64,000 nt of DNA, taken from NCBI RefSeq assembly GCF_000169175.1, contig NZ_AAWS01000014.1, positions 62,001-126,000 on the forward strand. Direction: 5' to 3'. Under the pieces are notes generated by a model. The model was not told the origin of the DNA. It saw nothing but the letters and a program-made list of their open reading frames with translations, and ran no database searches. The stretch comes from Microscilla marina ATCC 23134. Lineage in GTDB: Bacteria > Bacteroidota > Bacteroidia > Cytophagales > Microscillaceae. Below are positions 1-9,483 of this stretch, piece after piece (positions within the stretch are counted from its first letter, which is position 1; each line of letters opens with the position of its first letter). The translations under genes and the position numbers were made by a program.

Positions 1-1095
1 ATGATTATGTAGAACGTTGGCAGAATAATGGTCAGCCTATATGTTGGGTGGCAGATAGTGCCTTATACACTGAGGAAACCATCGGTAAAATCTCAGGTCG
101 GCATTATTGGATCACCCGTGTTCCTTCCAAGCTTACTGCTGTTCAAGAATTACTCCTACAGGTACAGCCAGAGCATATGCAATTCTTCACAGAAGAAAAA
201 TTGAAAAACTACCGCTACCAGAAAGTATGCAACAGCTATGGAGGTGTAAGACAAGAATGGATGGTTGTCTTTTCTGAGGCAGGTTATAAGCGGGATGTTC
301 ATAGTTTGAAAAAACGTTACCTAAAAAAAAGCAGTGAAGAGCACCAAGACTTTATCAAGCTTTGCAAAAAGGTTTTTAGCTGTAAACAGGATGCAGAAAA
401 AGCCTGGGAACAATTTTCAAAAAAGTGCCAGTACTTGTCAATAGAAGACCTGAATTTTCAACAAGTCAAGGGGTTTAAAAAACCAGGTAAACCTCCCAAA
501 GGAGCTCAAAAACAGACCATAGGGTATCGTATTACAGGGTGTCCACTAACCAAACTCACACACTATGAACAACTAAGACAAAAACAGGGCAAGTTTGTGA
601 TTGCTTCCAATGATACAGCACAAAGGTGGGGGAATGGACATAAACTACTGGCTTACAAAGGACAATCTAATGTCGAGAAAGGTTTTAGGTTTTTGAAAGA
701 TAAAGCTTTCCTTGCTGATAGCTTCTTTGTAAAAAAGCCAGAGAGACTTGAAGCTATACTCATGATTATGGCATTGTCGCTGATGGTGTATGCAGCTTTG
801 GAGAGAGAATTAAGAAAAAACCTGCAGCAGGAAAAGGAGTTTGTCCTGGATCAAACTAAAAAAGAAACTCAAAAACCCACAATGAAATGGATTTTCGAGT
901 TTTTTAGAGGCATTCACTGCTTGTGGGTTAATCAAGAACAACCTATGCTCATTCTTAATATGAATGAGATGCATACAAAGGTCATTAGGTTACTGGGGCA
1001 AGAAGTTAGGAAATACTATCTCCTTGAATAAACGCCTCATAAACAGTGGTTTAATAAATTACTCGGTTTTAGCTACACAGGTGCGGAAAGTCGGG
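1..1095 (+). mobile_element. Right part of an IS1634-type insertion sequence
   Basis: The element holds the transposase above and about 60 bases of 3' sequence. The motif GGTGCGGAAAGTCGGG at 1080-1095 resembles the terminal inverted repeat of such elements, so I place the right boundary near 1095. The left end is outside the window, so neither the matching repeat nor a target duplication can be confirmed. Confidence 0.6.
3..1031 (+). CDS. IS1634-type (IS4 superfamily) DDE transposase, C-terminal part
   Basis: The reading frame is open to the left edge, so the N-terminus lies outside the window; the GTG at 48 is internal, not the start. The stretch VADSALYT near the edge looks like the first catalytic Asp block of the DDE fold. 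The later YKGQSNVEKGFRFLKD block carries the conserved Glu, followed by the FFVKKPERLEAILMIMALSL stretch typical of IS1634 transposases. The enzyme would cut and join the ends of its own element. The gene ends intact and shows no frameshift in the visible part. The family call is confident; the exact IS name cannot be given. Confidence 0.88.
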   Translation, partial: DYVERWQNNGQPICWVADSALYTEETIGKISGRHYWITRVPSKLTAVQELLLQVQPEHMQFFTEEKLKNYRYQKVCNSYGGVRQEWMVVFSEAGYKRDVHSLKKRYLKKSSEEHQDFIKLCKKVFSCKQDAEKAWEQFSKKCQYLSIEDLNFQQVKGFKKPGKPPKGAQKQTIGYRITGCPLTKLTHYEQLRQKQGKFVIASNDTAQRWGNGHKLLAYKGQSNVEKGFRFLKDKAFLADSFFVKKPERLEAILMIMALSLMVYAALERELRKNLQQEKEFVLDQTKKETQKPTMKWIFEFFRGIHCLWVNQEQPMLILNMNEMHTKVIRLLGQEVRKYYLLE

Positions 1096-1182
1096 TACTT
1101 TGCTGTTTTGATCAAGCTTCTTGAGGCTTTCAGCAAGCAGCTCCAGTATTTTTTCTTCGTTTTTCATAGTATGCAATTTAAA

Positions 1183-1225
1183 CATTTTGTTTAAAATTAA
1201 CTAAAAAAAGCATTTAAACAAAATG
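1183..1225. repeat. Perfect 13-bp inverted repeat
   Basis: CATTTTGTTTAAA (1183-1195) is matched exactly by its reverse complement at 1213-1225 with a 17-base spacer. It sits between the IS end and the 3' end of the leftward CHAT gene. There is no clear T-run on either side, so it could be a weak leftward terminator or a binding site. Confidence 0.5.
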
Positions 1226-1265
1226 AATTGAGCATAATTTATTACAGAGCTAAACCCTTGTGGTG

Positions 1266-4148
1266 CTACTTGCTAAAGAAACGTTGTCCTGCCCACAAAA
1301 ATATAAGAATACCGAAAAACGTGATGCCACACCATACAAAAAAACTCCCTTGGTAAAAAGCTTTGGCAGGTTGTAGTTGTAGGGGTTGCGGATTGCCAAT
1401 AAGTACAAAACTACTCCAGTAAAAAGGATTGCTGGTGATATGGTCTGAGTCGGCAATATAAGTAAGCTTGGCACGTTGTAGTGCCACATCCTTAGGTACG
1501 CCATCTGCTAGGTGTTTGTAAAACTCAGTCATTATTTTAGCCGTACTTTGGTCTGGTACACTCCACAGGCTCATCAACACATTGGGGCTTCCAGCGTAAG
1601 CAAATGCCCTTCCCAGACTCATAACCCCTTCTCCCGTTTGTATTTTGCCAAAACCAGTATTGCAAGCACTCAAGGTTACCAGTTCAGTATTGAGTCGTAA
1701 ATTGTGTAATTCATAAGCGTGTAAGTACCCATCGTTGACAGTATCGTGGGGCGATAAACTAAACAGCAATCGCGACAAAGCTGGGCGTTGGTCATTGATA
1801 ACCGCGTGTGTGGCAAGGTGGAGCACCGAAGTGTTTTTGATATGTGCCCTAAATGCTTGTTCAGTAGCCCGCTGCCCGGTAAACAACTCTCCCTGATAAA
1901 GCGTATGTAGTACTTTTACCTCATTTTGGGCACCTGTAAGCGACGACAGTTTATTTCTGAGAGTATCATCACTAGAGCCAGTTTGGCTGTTAAACTCAGG
2001 AGCAAAAGCGAGTAATTGTGCCGTGCTAATTATTTTTTTTCGAATCATTTTGTTTAATACAAGAGTAGCCGAATAATCATAGCTAATCACGTAGTTTTTG
2101 AGCAAGTAATCCAACTGGCTATAGTTGGCCTGATTGCTTGTGGGGAGTTGGGTAATGAGTGCTTCCCAAGGCAAATGATAGAGCACACCACTAGGCACAA
2201 TGTGTAGTTTGTTGACCTGCTTGGGCAAAGCAATAGGTTGTATCAGTTTTTGATAAAAAAAGTGGCTGTGTCTGATAAACTCCTGAAAGTTTTTGTGGGT
2301 AATACTTTTACGTAAATCCTTGATACGCTCTTTAATATTGGCAGAGAATTTTACCTTTTTCAGGGTGATGCTTTGTGGCGTAACAGTAAATATAAATACA
2401 GCATTGTCAGCCAGCATATATTCAATCAAAGCCTCTTGCTTGCCCAAAATTTTGTGTTGTATGCTTGGTACCGAGGCAATTTTAAATTGATACTTTGTTT
2501 GGTAGTATTCTGGCGAAAACTTTTGAAAAGACTGTCGTAAGCTATCCCGGCTGGCTTTAAGTTCAAATATTTGGTCTTTGTAATCCACCACTTTTCTGGT
2601 GTCAGGGTTAGGCTTATTCTCCTCTGCTATAAGGTGCTCTTTCAAATCTTTGAGGCGATTTGTAATCTTATTTTCAATCTGGTTGTTGGCACTCCCTGGC
2701 GACTTGCCAGACACATACAACGACCTGAGCAATACATAAGCTTTGGCTTGTTCGGTAATGTGGAAAGCTTCTCTGAGGTAACGTTGTTGTTTTGTGAATT
2801 TATAAAGTGTGTGCAACACCTCTATAGCGTTGGTGAAAATATAGTTAGACCGTTTGATTAACAGTAATAAGTTGTTTTCATCATTTAAGCTTGTTTTCCA
2901 ATATTTTACCTCTTGAAGCAAAAAGTGATATACTTGATATGCTTTGTGCAAATAATCGATGTTTTGAGTTGTTTTGAACCACTCATACCAGATAGTGGCT
3001 TTGTCACTTAGCAAATGTATTTGTAGTTCATTATAAACCGCCCCCTTCAGGGTGGGGTGATCAGCAAAATCAGTAGAAGTAAATAAGGTGTTATTTAAGA
3101 TCAAAGCCCTTTGAATACTTTGAAGTGCTAACTCAAACTGTTGACTTGCTTGGTAAGACTTGCTAAGGTGTTGGTAAATTTCGGTATTGTCAGCAGTATC
3201 ATCTCCAAAAGTGCTGATTTGTACCTGTATAGCTTCCCGAAATGCTCCAATGGCTTTTTGGTAATGTTTTTCGCGATGGTGCACATTACCTAAAAGGGTC
3301 AAGTAGGCACCCCTGCCTTTGCGTACGTGAGGGTTATCAATGGCAAAAACTTTTTGTAAATACACCTTGGTTTGTTGAGTATTGCCCAGCGCAAAATAAA
3401 TACGTGCAATCTGGTTATAAATAGACACTACTCGGAAGTGTTCCCCCCCATAAGCCGCCATCCAAAAAGGCAAGGCTTTTTGAGCATCAATCAAGGCACT
3501 TGTCTGATCATCAATGGTATATTTAAGTAGGCTAAGGTTAGAGTATAGTTGTCCTGCATATGCCTTGGGTGTGTCGGGGTGTTGTTGGAGCAACCGTTCT
3601 GCTTTTTCAAGATAACTTAAGCTCATATCGTATAATGACAACGTCATGTATACCCTTCCAATAACATTCATTGCTCTTATTTGCAACACATAGTCTTTTC
3701 GTTGCTGCGCCAATTCAATCGTTTCTTCCAGTAAAGGGGCGGCTTTTCTAAACTGTTGGTAATAGTAGTGAGCAATGGCTGTCTGGTATAAAATCTCTCC
3801 TTTGTATTGGGTATCATTGCTTTGTTGGATTGCCTCTTTAGCTTTCATCTGATACTCAAAAAATAATTGGAAATTTACTAATTTATCCGTGGAGTTCAGC
3901 ATTGCAAGCTCATGGTATAAACGGGCCATAATTACCTGATAGTCAGGGTGAGTATTTTTAGTTTTAAATGCATCGATGGCTTGTTCATAAGCAGTAGCTG
4001 CCGCTGCCAGTGCCTTAGCCTTAGCTTGGGTCTGTGCTTTGTCCCAGAGTCTTTGTACGTTTTCTGGAATACGACTTTGCGCTTGTATAAATGTGGTGAC
4101 AGTGATCGCTAACAACCAACTGTAAGCGCCTGTCCAAAATAGTTTCAT
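1266..4148 (-). CDS. TPR-repeat CHAT-domain (caspase-like) protein, exported
   Basis: CHAT domains are caspase-HetF-associated cysteine proteases of the caspase/separase fold. About 960 residues from the chosen start, the Met before KLFWTGAYSW, which begins a signal peptide ending near IQAQS; a Met nine codons earlier (4175) would spoil the signal. Residues about 30-420 are helical TPR-like repeats, then a helical linker. The C-terminal CHAT domain has LATHA (His near 781) and SACNTG (Cys near 829), the expected dyad. A hydrophobic segment near residues 935-954 could anchor the C-terminus. The gene is alone on its strand. Signal peptide plus C-terminal anchor implies the protease domain faces the periplasm. 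Substrate unknown. Confidence 0.85.
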   Translation of the reverse strand: MKLFWTGAYSWLLAITVTTFIQAQSRIPENVQRLWDKAQTQAKAKALAAAATAYEQAIDAFKTKNTHPDYQVIMARLYHELAMLNSTDKLVNFQLFFEYQMKAKEAIQQSNDTQYKGEILYQTAIAHYYYQQFRKAAPLLEETIELAQQRKDYVLQIRAMNVIGRVYMTLSLYDMSLSYLEKAERLLQQHPDTPKAYAGQLYSNLSLLKYTIDDQTSALIDAQKALPFWMAAYGGEHFRVVSIYNQIARIYFALGNTQQTKVYLQKVFAIDNPHVRKGRGAYLTLLGNVHHREKHYQKAIGAFREAIQVQISTFGDDTADNTEIYQHLSKSYQASQQFELALQSIQRALILNNTLFTSTDFADHPTLKGAVYNELQIHLLSDKATIWYEWFKTTQNIDYLHKAYQVYHFLLQEVKYWKTSLNDENNLLLLIKRSNYIFTNAIEVLHTLYKFTKQQRYLREAFHITEQAKAYVLLRSLYVSGKSPGSANNQIENKITNRLKDLKEHLIAEENKPNPDTRKVVDYKDQIFELKASRDSLRQSFQKFSPEYYQTKYQFKIASVPSIQHKILGKQEALIEYMLADNAVFIFTVTPQSITLKKVKFSANIKERIKDLRKSITHKNFQEFIRHSHFFYQKLIQPIALPKQVNKLHIVPSGVLYHLPWEALITQLPTSNQANYSQLDYLLKNYVISYDYSATLVLNKMIRKKIISTAQLLAFAPEFNSQTGSSDDTLRNKLSSLTGAQNEVKVLHTLYQGELFTGQRATEQAFRAHIKNTSVLHLATHAVINDQRPALSRLLFSLSPHDTVNDGYLHAYELHNLRLNTELVTLSACNTGFGKIQTGEGVMSLGRAFAYAGSPNVLMSLWSVPDQSTAKIMTEFYKHLADGVPKDVALQRAKLTYIADSDHITSNPFYWSSFVLIGNPQPLQLQPAKAFYQGSFFVWCGITFFGILIFLWAGQRFFSK

Positions 4149-4260
4149 AGAAATGGAGTAATTGGTACTTGCCAAAGTTTATCTAAAATTAGTGAAAAAC
4201 AGTAAATTAAAAAAACACCTATTAATACATAAGATTTAAATGCATTGATTACATTTGTAT

Positions 4261-5214
4261 ATGATTCAATTTATGTTACAGTTCAGGGCTCGACAACTGT
4301 TTCGCTATATGCAAGAAATAGGGCTACTTAGGGTAATTGTATTGCTCATAGCCATCACGATTTTTTTGCCACGTTTGGCACTTGAATTATGGATGAAAAA
4401 CCCTTATTATCTTGCTTGGTTTTGGGGCTTTATTTTGGCAAGCATCCACTTCAAACGACCCGATCATCACTTTCTTAAAAGGCTGGGAGTACGTTGGCAA
4501 TGGTTGTTTTGTGTAGAGTACAGCATACTATCGCTTACTTTTATTATTATTTTTGCCTATAAACATTATTGGGTAGTTAGCCTAAGCTTATTGTTAGAAG
4601 GTTTAGTTTTACCATTCATTCCCCAACTTTCTGTGAGGCATCGGGTCTATAAAAAAATACATTGGTGGGACTCCAAAACATTTTGGTCGCCCCTTCATTT
4701 TGAATGGATCAGTGGAGTACGACAACGTTTCCCTTATTTAGCCACTTTGTGGTTATTGGGTGTGGTCTTTTGTGCTTTTGCTCCAGTAGCCCCCATTATC
4801 ACATTTTTGCTTACCCTTGTAGCAGTGCAGTTTTACCTGTTATGTGAGCCCAAAGAAATGGTAGAAATATTTAAATGTTCTGCCCATCGGTTTGTACAGT
4901 GGAAAATAGCCCAGACTTTGCGTTTATTTGGACTATTGAACGCCCCATTTTGGATAGGGTTTCTTATTTTTAACCCAACCTATTGGTTCGTGTTACCAGC
5001 AGTGGGGTTTGTATCAACCTTATTACTCACCCTTGCCGTAGTGCTCAAGTATGCAAGTTATACCCCCAACGAAGACCTTTCACATAACAACACCTTGATG
5101 ACAATGGCAATTATGTTTTGCTTTTTGCCTCCTTTTAGTTTTTTAGTCAACATATTTTGGGTCATTCGTTACTATAGACGGGCTATTAACAATATGCAAG
5201 ATTATTTAAGTTGA
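4261..5214 (+). CDS. ABC-type transporter membrane subunit (probable)
   Basis: A 318-residue protein with at least six hydrophobic stretches, including ones near residues 25-45, 80-115, 155-185, 215-260 and 270-290. I recognise no family motif. It lies 15 bases upstream of an ABC ATPase gene on the same strand, and that pairing is the main reason for calling it the permease. ATG at 4261 is preferred over the TTG two codons upstream. The pair lacks a substrate-binding protein, which fits an exporter or ABC-2-like system, but the substrate cannot be read from the sequence. Confidence 0.6.
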   Translation: MIQFMLQFRARQLFRYMQEIGLLRVIVLLIAITIFLPRLALELWMKNPYYLAWFWGFILASIHFKRPDHHFLKRLGVRWQWLFCVEYSILSLTFIIIFAYKHYWVVSLSLLLEGLVLPFIPQLSVRHRVYKKIHWWDSKTFWSPLHFEWISGVRQRFPYLATLWLLGVVFCAFAPVAPIITFLLTLVAVQFYLLCEPKEMVEIFKCSAHRFVQWKIAQTLRLFGLLNAPFWIGFLIFNPTYWFVLPAVGFVSTLLLTLAVVLKYASYTPNEDLSHNNTLMTMAIMFCFLPPFSFLVNIFWVIRYYRRAINNMQDYLS

Positions 5215-5229
5215 TTAATTTTTATCGCC

Positions 5230-5931
5230 ATGTTAGAAGTCAAAGACTTGACCATAAGTTATCAGAAAGGTATTACTGTCATTGAAAACCTGCACTTGGT
5301 GTTAGAGCCAGGTAAAATTCATGGGATTGTGGGACTGAATGGTTCAGGCAAAACCAGTTTGTTAAATGCTATGTATGGGTTGGTACCCAAAAAAAGTGGT
5401 GTCATTTATTGGCAAAATAACATAGCAACTACCCAAAAGATGGCTTATCTTGAAACACATAATTTTTTTTATGCAAAGATGACCGGCTGGGAGTATTTAA
5501 GGTTATTTCAGTTAAAAAATCCGCAGTTTGATATACATCAATGGAATGCTTTGTTTGATTTGCCCCTTCAAAAATTGGTAGAAAACTATTCTACCGGAAT
5601 GAAGAAGAAGTTAGCTTTTTTGGGTGTTTTGGCTCTAGATCGCCCCATGTTAATCTTAGATGAACCTTATAATGGAGTAGACTTAGAGAGCTATAGTAAG
5701 ATACAAACCGTTTTACAGAAATTAGCCCAACAGGGGAGAACTATTTTAATTACTTCTCATATATTCGAATCACTCACCGTTATATGTGATCAAATCAGTT
5801 TTTTACAACATAAAAAAATAGAAAGAATGTTTGTAAAAGGAGAATTTGATCAGTTGGAACAAGAAGTGTTCTCTTTTCTAAATCAGCAGTCGTCCCGGTT
5901 AATTGATGATTTATTGAACGACAAGTCATAA
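5230..5931 (+). CDS. ABC transporter ATP-binding protein
   Basis: A 233-residue nucleotide-binding subunit with all expected motifs: Walker A GLNGSGKT (residues 35-42), signature STGMK (121-125) in place of LSGGQ, Walker B LILDEP (141-146) and the switch His at 177 in TSHIFE. STGMK-type signatures are common in ABC-2 exporters. It should hydrolyse ATP to drive the membrane protein encoded 15 bases upstream. The two genes form a small operon that ends at a hairpin near 6056-6099. Confidence 0.92.
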   Translation: MLEVKDLTISYQKGITVIENLHLVLEPGKIHGIVGLNGSGKTSLLNAMYGLVPKKSGVIYWQNNIATTQKMAYLETHNFFYAKMTGWEYLRLFQLKNPQFDIHQWNALFDLPLQKLVENYSTGMKKKLAFLGVLALDRPMLILDEPYNGVDLESYSKIQTVLQKLAQQGRTILITSHIFESLTVICDQISFLQHKKIERMFVKGEFDQLEQEVFSFLNQQSSRLIDDLLNDKS

Positions 5932-6055
5932 GATTGGTCAGTGTGTTGAAAAGAAGTTGTCCAAAGTTTTTGGTTTTACTCAAAGCTCCGAACAACCCCT
6001 GTTCTATATTTAACACCTTTTAAAATTTTGAGCCAATCTGTTGGGTTTGATTAGT

Positions 6056-6108
6056 CAGGTTTTGCAGACAATGATCGTCGTTTAGGTTAGCAAAACCTGT
6101 TGTATTGT
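6056..6108. terminator. Hairpin between convergent genes
   Basis: CAGGTTTTGC (6056-6065) pairs perfectly with GCAAAACCTG (6090-6099) across a 24-base loop. It lies between the ends of the rightward ABC operon and the leftward redoxin gene. The following sequence is T-rich but has no uninterrupted T-run, so termination strength is uncertain. Confidence 0.45.
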
Positions 6109-6119
6109 ATTCAGTGTGA

Positions 6120-6806
6120 TTACTTGCGTGATACCAACTCATCAGCTTTGGTAGGAACGTAGTGGTCAATGGTAGTTCCTAATGGGCGAGTTACCTTAGT
6201 GTATCTTTTGCTACCAGCCAACAAGCTTTTTACCGCTCTTTCAGTATACTTAGTATTATGGTACTTAGGCAATCTTGGCTTATTGTCAATAGCTCCGATG
6301 TACTTGATTTTAAGTCGCTTACCTTTCTTTTGTAATACATATACCTGAGGTGTTTTGATTGCACCAAAGCGTTGAGCAACTTCATAACCATTCACTAAAT
6401 AAGGAAAGTTATATTGCTTGCGAGTAGCCATTTTGTTAGAGTTTTCAAAACCCTCTTGTGGGTGGTAAGTAGGGTTATAAGGGTTTACTGCAACTACCTG
6501 GTAACCTTTGTGAGCATATTTTTCCTGAAGTTTGATAATGCGCTCTTCATAAAGTTGAGTAGTAGGGCAGCTATTGCTGATAAACACCAAAATAAATCCC
6601 TTGGCATCTTGGTAGTCTGACAAAGACACCATGTTGCCATCAACGGCGTTCTTTAACTTGAAATCCTTCACTGAAGAATTCAATTTATAAGTTCTATGCT
6701 TTTTGGTTTTTTTGGCGGGTTTTTTTCCTTTAAAGGTATGGCTTGACAATGAAACTGAGAAAAAAAGACATACCAATACTAATACAGATGATGCTGTGAA
6801 TTTCAT
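6120..6806 (-). CDS. Secreted thioredoxin-fold (redoxin/AhpC-TSA-like) protein
   Basis: A 228-residue protein starting with a signal peptide (residues 1 to about 21), then a basic linker rich in Lys. The body follows the thioredoxin-like pattern of peroxiredoxin relatives: FKLKNAVDGNMVSLSDY, a strand FILVFIS, then SNSCPTTQ with a single Cys at about residue 80, and later IKTPQVYVL with the cis-Pro loop. The usual CxxC is replaced by CPTT, so it is more likely a peroxiredoxin-like or thiol-binding protein than a disulfide oxidoreductase. It should act in the periplasm. It is monocistronic. Confidence 0.78.
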   Translation of the reverse strand: MKFTASSVLVLVCLFFSVSLSSHTFKGKKPAKKTKKHRTYKLNSSVKDFKLKNAVDGNMVSLSDYQDAKGFILVFISNSCPTTQLYEERIIKLQEKYAHKGYQVVAVNPYNPTYHPQEGFENSNKMATRKQYNFPYLVNGYEVAQRFGAIKTPQVYVLQKKGKRLKIKYIGAIDNKPRLPKYHNTKYTERAVKSLLAGSKRYTKVTRPLGTTIDHYVPTKADELVSRK

Positions 6807-7957
6807 AATTTTAATAGGCTTTGTGTTGTTAAATAAATTTAATTTAGTGCAGAGCTGAAAAAGAATATAAAAGATAGATATTTAATAATATAAGCTAATT
6901 TGTACTACAACTTTTCTCTGAGCAACTTCTCATTATGGTAATGTAATGTTTTATACAAAAACCTGAGTAAAAATGCTTGAAGTGTGATTGTTGTAGATGC
7001 TGTTGTGAATCATTAACACTATTTCAGATTTTGTTGTGATGTTGTGTTTTTGATTACGATACAAAGTAATGGAGTAATTTCTTAGGAGCCAAATCTGAGG
7101 CAATTGAGGAGGAATGTTAGCTTGAAATATTAGCTTAAAAAATAGGGTTTAAGTCAGATGTAGAGAGCTTTTGAGAGTGGGTATTACAAATGTAATAAAA
7201 TACAAGTAATTTGACTTTTTTAAGGCTAAAACTTCTTAAAATCAAATCTTGAAATAGCAGTCCTCAAAGGTAATAGTTGTCAGATGTGCAAGCGTTTTTT
7301 AGTGAAAACTCAGGCAAAAACTCAGAAGGTTATGAGAAACTTGACCAGTTAGTAATAGGTAAAATACCTACAAACCCTTTGCTATTTCCTAACTGAATTC
7401 AAGATACGAAAAAACTCGAACATTTTTACAAAAGTTTTTTTACAAAATTATTTATAATAATGCTTCATAGAGTTTTTTTATTTGAAAAGTACAATTTAGC
7501 TCAGATGACTAATAGCATTTGAACTCTCCTCAATTCATTTCAAGCTACATTTTTTATGCGCTCAACAAAATCAGGTACCTCCAATGCTGCTTCCCTTTGC
7601 TTATTGAATAATGCATCGTATGTCGGGGTTCACCTTTGGTTCTATGACTTTTGATATAGTAACAATCGGTTATAGCTAATAAATGACTGGCAAATAGACC
7701 TACAAAGAAAACAGGTGCTTGCGTTAAATATTGTCTGGTAGTGCTGGTTTTGGATGGTATCAAGCACTAGGCCTGGCATATATCAACGTTTATGGCAATG
7801 GTATAGATAATAGTGAAAATATTTTACTCCCTTTTTATTGTACAATTTATAGATTTACGAAATATTGAAACTAAGGGCTAATAAAGCTTGAAAATAGGGT
7901 TTTTATTGCTAAATCAGTACTATCGGTATGATATTGGTAGACAAGCAAAATACCAAT

Positions 7958-7981
7958 AATGCTTTCATCAAGCATTTTTTA
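7958..7981 (+). terminator. Orphan intrinsic terminator-like hairpin
   Basis: AATGCTT (7958-7964), loop TCATC, AAGCATT (7970-7976), then a run of T. This has the form of a rho-independent terminator but follows no gene; it may end a small transcript or be chance. Confidence 0.4.
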
Positions 7982-8249
7982 TTAAATATGATAGAGACAA
8001 CCTTTCAGTTTAAAGCACATTTTCAAGAAGTATTTGAGAGGTTTAAAAATGGATTGTTAGGGGAGGGAGAGCAATAATGTAAAACGCTGCTCGTTATGTA
8101 CTTTCTATAGCAAAAATAGTACCTAGTAATGATTACTTTATTTTTTCATTTATAATTTAATAATATTAGGGGTAAAAGTCGCGAACATACCTATCATTTA
8201 TGTCGTTTTTTTTCTCTTTGCAACTTTTTTTACTCGCTTTTTTAAACTC

Positions 8250-8290
8250 AATACTTCAAAAAGAGTCTTTTTTTTCTTTTTTGAAGTATT
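8250..8290. other. Long A/T stem-loop
   Basis: AATACTTCAAAAAGA at 8250 is mirrored by TCTTTTTTGAAGTATT ending at 8290, with one extra T in the right arm. The stem is almost all A:T pairs with a T-rich loop. Function unknown. Confidence 0.4.
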
Positions 8291-8503
8291 AAAATACCTC
8301 TTCCCCATCAAAAGATTTAGAGTTTTTGATTGAGAGCTTGTTTGAGTTTGCGCGTTCAGCGTGATTTCCGATGAGCTTTGTGTTCCAATACATCAAACCG
8401 AGCTTCTAAATCTTCTGGGTAAAGTTCAGAAGTTCCCGTCTTTTCGATTAATTTTAAACAAGTTCCTAACTCATTTTACTGGCGATAAAAATATTTAGTA
8501 AGT

Positions 8504-8923
8504 ATGACTCAAATTATTTTAGAACAACAAAACCTGGTCATTTCTTATGACAAGGTCAAAAACCTATTGATATGCCATTGGGTTGGTTACCAATCAGTGG
8601 AAGGCATTCAGCAAGGGTGCGAAGCAATATTGGCTCATGCAAAAACGCATGATCAAACCTATTTGCTAAATAACCTGGTAGAGTTGAAAGGAACTTTTAC
8701 TGCTGTCAACGATTGGGTAAATAACGAATGGTTACCAAAAGCCATCAATGCAGGACTTGTTCGTACTGCTTATGTATACTCGCCAGATGTATTTGCTAAA
8801 TTTGCCCTCAATAATTTGCTAAAACCTCGGCAAACCAGCGACAAATATACTTACAATGCTTTTGGTACTGTGGAGGATGCAATAGATTGGTTATTGACCG
8901 GAAGCGTGGAGCCGTTGTTATAG
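8504..8923 (+). CDS. Small STAS/SpoIIAA-like protein (tentative)
   Basis: A 139-residue soluble protein without signal or membrane segment. It alternates beta strands and helices: LVISYDKVKNLLICHWVGY, a helix with a Cys, then TYLLNNLVELKG and a C-terminal helix ending DWLLTG. This layout recalls the SpoIIAA-like/STAS-like proteins common in Bacteroidota, but there is no diagnostic motif, so the family is a guess from fold pattern. The gene is alone, with noncoding sequence on both sides. Confidence 0.45.
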   Translation: MTQIILEQQNLVISYDKVKNLLICHWVGYQSVEGIQQGCEAILAHAKTHDQTYLLNNLVELKGTFTAVNDWVNNEWLPKAINAGLVRTAYVYSPDVFAKFALNNLLKPRQTSDKYTYNAFGTVEDAIDWLLTGSVEPLL

Positions 8924-9051
8924 TATCTTTCAAGTTGTAGAATGCTTTTAGTGTATCGTGCTGTTTTCTATAAATAAAATCTTATTTTTAGAAATACACG
9001 TTTACTTTATATAAAGTAACGACATCGCACAAACACTAATCAAAATACCCA

Positions 9052-9483
9052 ATGAAACGCACAATTATCAAAACATTGACCCTCCTGTCTTTTGTAAGCT
9101 TGATGGGGTCTTTCATAGCTTATCGAGCAGGTTGGTTTGGCAACTCAGCCTCTGCAATTCAACTGAGTCCCAATGGAAGCGCCCTCAAAACTAAAAAAGC
9201 AAAGGCTCAGAAAAAGTTGAAGGGGCAAAAAGGCGTTACCAAGATAGACACTCCTCGTAAAAAGAACTCCCCCCGAATTATCCCTAGCTCCAAGTCTGGC
9301 AAAATATTTAGACCTAAAAAGAACAAAAAGCGCCCTGTATTGCCCAGCTCCAAATCTGGAGTAGTGTTTAAACCCAAGAAAAAGAAAAAACTGCCTATCA
9401 TGCCCAGCTCTAAATCTGGGGTGATTTTTACACCTAAAAAAGATACGAGCAAAAAGAAAAAAGCAACTCAAAAGAAAAAGTAA
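9052..9483 (+). CDS. Lysine-rich protein with three 20-residue repeats
   Basis: A 143-residue protein with an N-terminal hydrophobic segment (residues about 7-25), then a very basic tail. PSSKSG occurs at residues 78-83, 98-103 and 118-123, an exact 20-residue period, each followed by a hydrophobic pair, Phe and PKK. It ends with a run of Lys. The stop overlaps the start of the next gene as TAATG (9481-9485), so the two are probably translationally coupled. A membrane-tethered or exported polycation that binds an anionic polymer is possible but unproven. I do not recognise the family. Confidence 0.65.
   Translation: MKRTIIKTLTLLSFVSLMGSFIAYRAGWFGNSASAIQLSPNGSALKTKKAKAQKKLKGQKGVTKIDTPRKKNSPRIIPSSKSGKIFRPKKNKKRPVLPSSKSGVVFKPKKKKKLPIMPSSKSGVIFTPKKDTSKKKKATQKKK

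Larger units (their letters stand above)
6807..8503. other. Gene-poor AT-rich stretch
   Basis: About 1.7 kb with no convincing coding sequence. The longest open frame (7554-7763, minus strand, 69 codons) has a basic and aromatic composition that could be a transposase remnant, but I cannot place it in a family. Two hairpins are listed separately (7958-7981 and 8250-8290). The stretch probably holds the promoter of the leftward redoxin gene at its left end and that of the 8504 gene at its right end. Confidence 0.5.

Noticed and set aside
964-1194. 76-codon frame overlapping the transposase end
   Set aside because: It overlaps the transposase in another frame and runs through the IS terminus; a shadow frame.
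4250-4257. TACATTTG as a -7 element for the 4261 gene
   Set aside because: It is only three bases before the start codon and no TTG stands 19 bases upstream.
7554-7763. 69-codon minus-strand frame that might be a transposase remnant
   Set aside because: No recognisable motif and no terminal repeats nearby; kept only as a remark on the gene-poor stretch.
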